Assembly: GCA_945897795.1 (NCBI GenBank)
Contig: CAMDFT010000004.1
Coordinates: 18,538 to 82,537, forward strand
Direction of reading: 5' to 3'
DNA length: 64,000 nt
Source of the DNA: Limnohabitans sp. Rim8
GTDB lineage: Bacteria > Pseudomonadota > Gammaproteobacteria > Burkholderiales > Burkholderiaceae_C
Shown: piece by piece, positions 59,330-64,000 of the stretch
How the letters are laid out: each line of letters starts with the position of its first letter
How positions within the stretch are numbered: the first letter of the stretch is position 1
The notes under the pieces: generated by a model
Database searches by the model: none
What the model saw: only the letters and a program-made list of their open reading frames with translations
Told to the model about the DNA's origin: nothing
Position numbers and translations under genes: made by a program

Positions 59330-60304
59330 ATGCAACGTCGCGCCCTTCACCTCAGCCTGCTGGCTGGTCTGCTCGCTATCTCCGGCTTCGTGTCGGCCCA
59401 AACCAAATGGGACTTGCCTGCCGCTTACCCAGCCACCAACTTCCACTCGGTCAACATGATCCAGTTCGCGGCTGATGTGGACAAGGCCACGGCAGGCAAA
59501 CTCAAAATCACGGTGCACCCCGGTGCCTCGCTGTTCAAAGCCCCCGAAATCAAGCGTGCCGTGCAAGGTGGGCAAGCTCAGATTGGCGAAATTTTGCTGG
59601 CTGCATTCCAAAACGAATGGCAGATGTTCGGCGCTGATGGCCTGCCCTTTCTGGCCACCAGCTATGACGACTCGATGAAGCTCTACCGTGCCCAGCGCCC
59701 CATCCTGGAAAAGAAACTGGCCGAGCAAGGCATGATGCTGCTGTACGCAGTGGCTTGGCCTCCACAAGGCATTTACAGCAAGAAGCCCATCCAAAGTGCT
59801 GCCGACCTCAAGGGCAGCAAATGGCGCGCCTACAGCCCCTCCACATCGCGCATTGCCGAACTGGTGGGCGCGCAACCCGTGACGGTGCAAGCGGCTGAAC
59901 TCTCGCAGGCTCTGGCCACCGGGGTGGTTGAGTCCAACATGACCTCAGGCGCCACGGGCGTGGACAGCAAACTGTACGAACACCTCAAGTTCTACTACGA
60001 CGTGCAAGCCTGGCTGCCCAAGAACGCCATCATCGTCAACAAGAAAGCCTTTGACGCGCTCGACAAGCCCACCCAAGACGCAGTGGTCAAAGCCGCTGGC
60101 GAGGCCGAGACCCGCGGCTGGACAGCCTCGCGCAAGGTGAACACCGACACCATGGCCGTGCTCAAAGCCAACGGCATGACCATCGAGCCGCCATCGGCGC
60201 AACTGAAGGCCGACATGCAAAAAGTGGGTGAAACCATGGTTCGGGAATGGCTGAGCAAAGCCGGTCCTGAAGGTCAGGCCATGTTGGACGCTTTCCGTAA
60301 ATAA
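59330..60304 (+). CDS. TRAP transporter solute receptor, DctP family
   Basis: Signal peptide MQRRALHLSLLAGLLAISGFVSAQ; KWRAYSPSTSRIAELVGAQPVTVQAAELSQALATGVVESNMTS. Confidence 0.92.
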   Translation: MQRRALHLSLLAGLLAISGFVSAQTKWDLPAAYPATNFHSVNMIQFAADVDKATAGKLKITVHPGASLFKAPEIKRAVQGGQAQIGEILLAAFQNEWQMFGADGLPFLATSYDDSMKLYRAQRPILEKKLAEQGMMLLYAVAWPPQGIYSKKPIQSAADLKGSKWRAYSPSTSRIAELVGAQPVTVQAAELSQALATGVVESNMTSGATGVDSKLYEHLKFYYDVQAWLPKNAIIVNKKAFDALDKPTQDAVVKAAGEAETRGWTASRKVNTDTMAVLKANGMTIEPPSAQLKADMQKVGETMVREWLSKAGPEGQAMLDAFRK

Positions 60305-60315
60305 GCCCACCCAAC

Positions 60316-60350
60316 CCCCTGGTGCGCACAGTGAGCACCAGGGGTTTTTT
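60316..60350 (+). terminator. hairpin plus T-tract between dctP and dctQ
   Basis: CCCCTGGTGC ... GCACCAGGGG TTTTTT. Confidence 0.85.
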
Positions 60351-60371
60351 CTTTGACGCGGAATTTTTCAG

Positions 60372-60872
60372 ATGCGAAAAACCCTGAACGCCCTCTACGA
60401 GGCCTCAGCCTGGTTGGCGGCTTTGCTCATGATCGGCGTGCTGCTGATGGTGCTGTTGTCTGTCGTGAGCCGTTTGCTGCACTTCCATGTGCCCGGCACC
60501 GATGCTTATGCCGGTTATGCCATGGCGGGGGCCGGCTTCATGGCCTTGGCGCACACGCTCAAACGCGGCGAGCACATCCGGGTGACGCTGATTTTGGGTC
60601 GACTCAAGGGCGTGGCACGGCACCGACTGGAACTTTGGGCGCTGACGGTGGCGTCGGTGCTGTCCTTGCTGCTGAGTTTTTTTGCTTGGCGACTGGCCTG
60701 GCAATCGCATCTGTTTCACGACATTTCGACGGGCAGCGACGCCACACCCTTGTGGATTCCGCAGATTTTGATGGGGCTGGGCAGCTCGGTGCTGTCGCTG
60801 GCTTTTCTGGACGAGTGGTGGCTGGAGTGGCGCGGCCAACGCGTGCACGGCCAGGAGGCTGGCCATGAATGA
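60372..60872 (+). CDS. TRAP transporter small permease, DctQ family
   Basis: Four TM segments; RLLHFHVPGTDAYAGYAMAGAGFMALAHTLKRGEHIRV. Confidence 0.9.
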   Translation: MRKTLNALYEASAWLAALLMIGVLLMVLLSVVSRLLHFHVPGTDAYAGYAMAGAGFMALAHTLKRGEHIRVTLILGRLKGVARHRLELWALTVASVLSLLLSFFAWRLAWQSHLFHDISTGSDATPLWIPQILMGLGSSVLSLAFLDEWWLEWRGQRVHGQEAGHE

Positions 60873-62160
60873 CGTGCTGATCACATCGCTGCTGATCGTG
60901 TCGCTGTTCGCCTTGCTGGGCAGCGGTGTCTGGATCGGCCTGACCTTGGCCGGCGTGGCCTGGATCGGCATGGAGCTGTTCTCCACCCGCTCGGCGGGCG
61001 ATGCCATGGCATTGACCATTTGGGGCTCGGCCAGCAGCTGGACTCTCACGGCCTTGCCCTTGTTCGTTTGGATGGGAGAGATTCTGTTCCGTACCAAGCT
61101 CTCCGAAAGCATGTTTCGCGGCCTAGCCCCCTGGGTCAATGCCCTGCCCGGTCGTTTGCTGCACACCAACATTTTGGGCAGTACCATCTTTGCGGCGGTC
61201 TCGGGTTCGTCGGCGGCCACCTGCGCCACCATTGGCAAGATGAGCATCCCCGAACTGACGAAGCGCGGATATCCGGCCGACAAAATTGTCGGCTCTCTGG
61301 GCGGCGCCAGCACTTTGGGCCTGCTCATTCCGCCCTCCATCATCATGATCGTTTACGGCGTTGCCGCTGAGGTCTCGATTGCCAAACTGTTTGTAGCGGG
61401 TGTGATTCCAGGCCTGATGCTGGCGGCTCTCTTCAGTGGCTATTTGGTGATTTGGGCTTTGCGTCACCCCGATCAGGTGCCAGTTGCCGACGAGCGGATG
61501 AGCTTTGGCGAAAAACTGCGTGAATCGCGCCACCTGATCCCCGTGGTTTTGCTGATCAGCGGTGTCATTGGCTCCATTTACACCGGCATCGCCACCGCCA
61601 CCGAAGCTGCGGCCGTGGGCGTGGTGGGTGCCTTGCTGCTGTCGGCTGCGCAGGGCTCGCTCAACTGGGCCACCTTCCGCGAGGCGCTGATGGGCGCCAC
61701 ACGCCTTTACTGCATGATCGCGCTCATCCTGACGGGTGCTGCCTTTCTGACCTTGTCCATGGGCTACATCGGTTTGCCACGGCATTTGGCCGAATACGTC
61801 ACAGCCCTGCAGCTCTCACCTGCGGTGCTGATCATCGCGCTGGCCTTGTTTTACATGCTGCTCGGCTGCTTTCTGGATGGCATTTCCATGATCGTGCTGA
61901 CCATGGGCGTGATCTTGCCCACCGTCACGGCTGCAGGCATCGACCTGATTTGGTTTGGCATCTTTGTGGTCATCGTGGTCGAGATGGCGCAGATCACACC
62001 CCCGGTGGGCTTCAATCTGTTTGTGCTGCAAAGCATGACCCAGCGAGAAATCACCTGGATCGCCCGAGTGTGCATGCCCTACTTTTTCATCATGGCCCTG
62101 GCTTTGGCGCTGCTTTGGTGGTTTCCGGGCTTGGTGACTTGGCTGCCCTCGCGCATGTAA
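60865..62160 (+). CDS. TRAP transporter large permease, DctM family
   Basis: Multi-TM; AAVSGSSAATCATIGKMSIPELTKRGYPADKIVGSLGGASTLGLLIPPS. Confidence 0.95.
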   Translation: MNDVLITSLLIVSLFALLGSGVWIGLTLAGVAWIGMELFSTRSAGDAMALTIWGSASSWTLTALPLFVWMGEILFRTKLSESMFRGLAPWVNALPGRLLHTNILGSTIFAAVSGSSAATCATIGKMSIPELTKRGYPADKIVGSLGGASTLGLLIPPSIIMIVYGVAAEVSIAKLFVAGVIPGLMLAALFSGYLVIWALRHPDQVPVADERMSFGEKLRESRHLIPVVLLISGVIGSIYTGIATATEAAAVGVVGALLLSAAQGSLNWATFREALMGATRLYCMIALILTGAAFLTLSMGYIGLPRHLAEYVTALQLSPAVLIIALALFYMLLGCFLDGISMIVLTMGVILPTVTAAGIDLIWFGIFVVIVVEMAQITPPVGFNLFVLQSMTQREITWIARVCMPYFFIMALALALLWWFPGLVTWLPSRM

Positions 62161-62265
62161 AGAAGTTTTTGCCCCACCGGAAAAATCGTCCAATTGCACT
62201 TGCTTGATCCTCTAAGATAGCCCCTTGTTCGGCCGATACTTGGGCCGAATTTTCTGAGGATTGAT

Positions 62266-63291
62266 GTGTTTAAAAATGTGATGGTTTACCGCATCGGCGA
62301 GGGCTTTGCGCCCGCATTGGCCGATGTGCAAGCGGCGCTGGAGCCGGTTCAGTTTGTGGAGTGTGGTGCTAGCCAGGACAAGTCGATTGGCTGGGTGCCG
62401 CCCCGGGGCGAAGCCCACGGGCCGTTGGTCGAATCGGTCTCGGGTCAGTGGATCATGAAGCTCATGATCGAGACCAAGGCCGTGCCCGGCAATGTGGTGC
62501 GCCGCAAGGTGGATGAACGCATCGCCGAGATCGAGGCTGCCACCGGTCGCAAGCCTGGCAAAAAAGAAAAGCGCGACCTGATGGACGACGCTCTGTTGTC
62601 GCTGCTGCCGCAGGCCTTTGCACGCCAATCCACCGTGCTGGTGTGGATGGACTTGGAGAACCGCCGTCTGGTGCTCAACGCAGGCAGCCAGGGCAAAGCC
62701 GACGAAGTCATGTCGGCGCTGATGAATGTGATGGGCGGCTTGTCTGTGTCCTTGATCCAGACCGTGACCTCGCCGCAAGCGGCCATGACGAAATGGCTCT
62801 TGGCGCAGACGTCCGACGAGTGGCCCGCTGACCTGACGGTGGAGCGCGAAACCGTGCTCAAGTCCACCGGCGAAGACGCCGCCAGCGTGCGCTTCACGCG
62901 CCACCACTTGGCCAACGACGATGTGCGCAAGCATGTGATGGAAGGCAAACTGCCCACGCAATTGGCGCTCAGCTGGGAGGGCCGCGTGGCCTTTGTGTTG
63001 ACCGAGACCCTGCAGCTGAAAAAAGTGCAGTACCTCGATGGCGTGATGGACGAGTCGGGCACCGACAAAAACGAAGACCGCTTTGACGCCGACGTGGCGC
63101 TGTCCACCGGCCTGCTGGGACCGCTGATCGACAGCCTGATCGAGGCCCTGAGTGGCGAGATGGAATTGGGTGCAGCGGCTGCCGACCCAGCACCGCCGAA
63201 CCCGACGCGCACTGTGGTGAATTCGACCCTGCAGACGAGTGCAGCGGGTGCAACGGGCGCAGCAGCGACCGACGAAGACCCGCCGTTTTAA
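62266..63291 (+). CDS. rdgC: recombination-associated protein RdgC
   Basis: MFKNVMVYRIGEGF (GTG start), KREKRDLMDDALLSLLPQAF-like motif, ENRRLVLNAGSQGKADEVMSAL. Confidence 0.94.
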   Translation: MFKNVMVYRIGEGFAPALADVQAALEPVQFVECGASQDKSIGWVPPRGEAHGPLVESVSGQWIMKLMIETKAVPGNVVRRKVDERIAEIEAATGRKPGKKEKRDLMDDALLSLLPQAFARQSTVLVWMDLENRRLVLNAGSQGKADEVMSALMNVMGGLSVSLIQTVTSPQAAMTKWLLAQTSDEWPADLTVERETVLKSTGEDAASVRFTRHHLANDDVRKHVMEGKLPTQLALSWEGRVAFVLTETLQLKKVQYLDGVMDESGTDKNEDRFDADVALSTGLLGPLIDSLIEALSGEMELGAAAADPAPPNPTRTVVNSTLQTSAAGATGAAATDEDPPF

Positions 63292-63325
63292 TCGTCGGTA
63301 AACCCCAAGCGAAAGGACCCACGCC

Positions 63326-63715
63326 ATGCTCACGGTGATCGCGATTTGCCTGGGTGCTTGTGTGGGTGCGCTGTCGCGCTGGCAGCTGGGCCTGTGGCTC
63401 AACCCCAGCACCGCAAGCGCTGGCCTGCTGCCCTGGGGCACCTTGGCGGCCAACCTGATCGGTGGCTATTTGGTCGGTGTGTGCGTGGGCGTGTTCCAGC
63501 AACTGCCCGAGCTGGACCCGGTTTGGCGCTTGGCCCTGGTCACTGGTTTTCTGGGGGCACTCACCACTTTTTCCAGCTTTTCTGCCGAGGTGGTGGCCAT
63601 GCTGCAGCAAGGCCGATTTGCGCTGGCGGCAGGCACGGCCAGTTTGCACTTGTTCGGTTCATTGGCCCTCACGGTGCTGGGACTTAAAACCGTGGGTCTG
63701 CTCTGGGCGCGCTGA
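63326..63715 (+). CDS. crcB: CrcB/Fluc fluoride channel
   Basis: ICLGACVGALSRWQLGLW, GTLAANLIGGYLVGV, LVTGFLGALTTFSSFSAEVV. Confidence 0.94.
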   Translation: MLTVIAICLGACVGALSRWQLGLWLNPSTASAGLLPWGTLAANLIGGYLVGVCVGVFQQLPELDPVWRLALVTGFLGALTTFSSFSAEVVAMLQQGRFALAAGTASLHLFGSLALTVLGLKTVGLLWAR

Positions 63716-63936
63716 TCGAGCGAGGGGCGGATTTGCAACGATAGAAGGCATTGACGCTTTGACACCGAATTCCATAGTTTGGCAAAAGCGTCCCAAGCCT
63801 ACCCACTGGAGAATAGTGGCCCAGAGGAAGGTTTGATACAGCAACCGAATCAACCTATTTCCAGCAGTTGAAGTCTCACAAATCGTCTGCAAGCTAGACT
63901 GGTAGCCAGTTTCAACGGATTTACAGAGGTCACCAA

Positions 63937-64000
63937 ATGGGTGAAGCCAAAAGGCGCCAACGCGCTGTTCAAACGCAAGCTCTTGAGGCCATGGTGGTGG
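63937..64000 (+). CDS. possible start of a CDS cut by the window edge (MGEAKRRQRAVQTQALEAMVV...)
   Basis: ATG preceded by a purine-rich stretch (acagagg), open to window end; only 21 codons visible. Confidence 0.35.
   Translation, partial: MGEAKRRQRAVQTQALEAMVV

Noticed and set aside
63292-63325. Possible fluoride riboswitch upstream of crcB
   Set aside because: Only about 34 bp separate rdgC and crcB, and no crcB-motif consensus is visible.

Overview
This is a GC-rich betaproteobacterial chromosomal window, most like Burkholderiales/Comamonadaceae by gene content and order. It is mostly housekeeping: fabD-fabH-plsX-rpmF-yceD, maf, sppA-like, rluC//rne, hemY-hemX-hemD-hemC//ppc, hrpA, argA, folC-dedD-cvpA-purF-metZ, gltX with a tRNA-Ala/Glu/Asp cluster, tRNA-Pro, argG, murB, rdgC and crcB. 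Accessory parts are a TauD//Bug-Bug-RraA-LeuC-LeuD-OCD-DAO catabolic cluster, a Rieske oxygenase with a stand-alone ferredoxin, an oxoprolinase/TRAP cluster, a putative core-MetE methionine synthase, and an orphan HTH-REC regulator. I saw no prophage, CRISPR array, rRNA or complete transposon. The most unusual signals are: (1) two large hairpins with unrelated self-complementary arms but an identical 31-bp apical sequence, bracketing an antitoxin gene whose ParE-like toxin is cut to a stub; (2) palindromic GTCATTGCGAG-type repeats in frame inside hrpA, with compensatory stem changes; (3) a HigB-like toxin remnant between ppc and hrpA; (4) a cysteine-free glutaredoxin-like protein; (5) the catabolic operon of unknown substrate. 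Family assignments come from reading the translations and from memory of the families; no database search was run.
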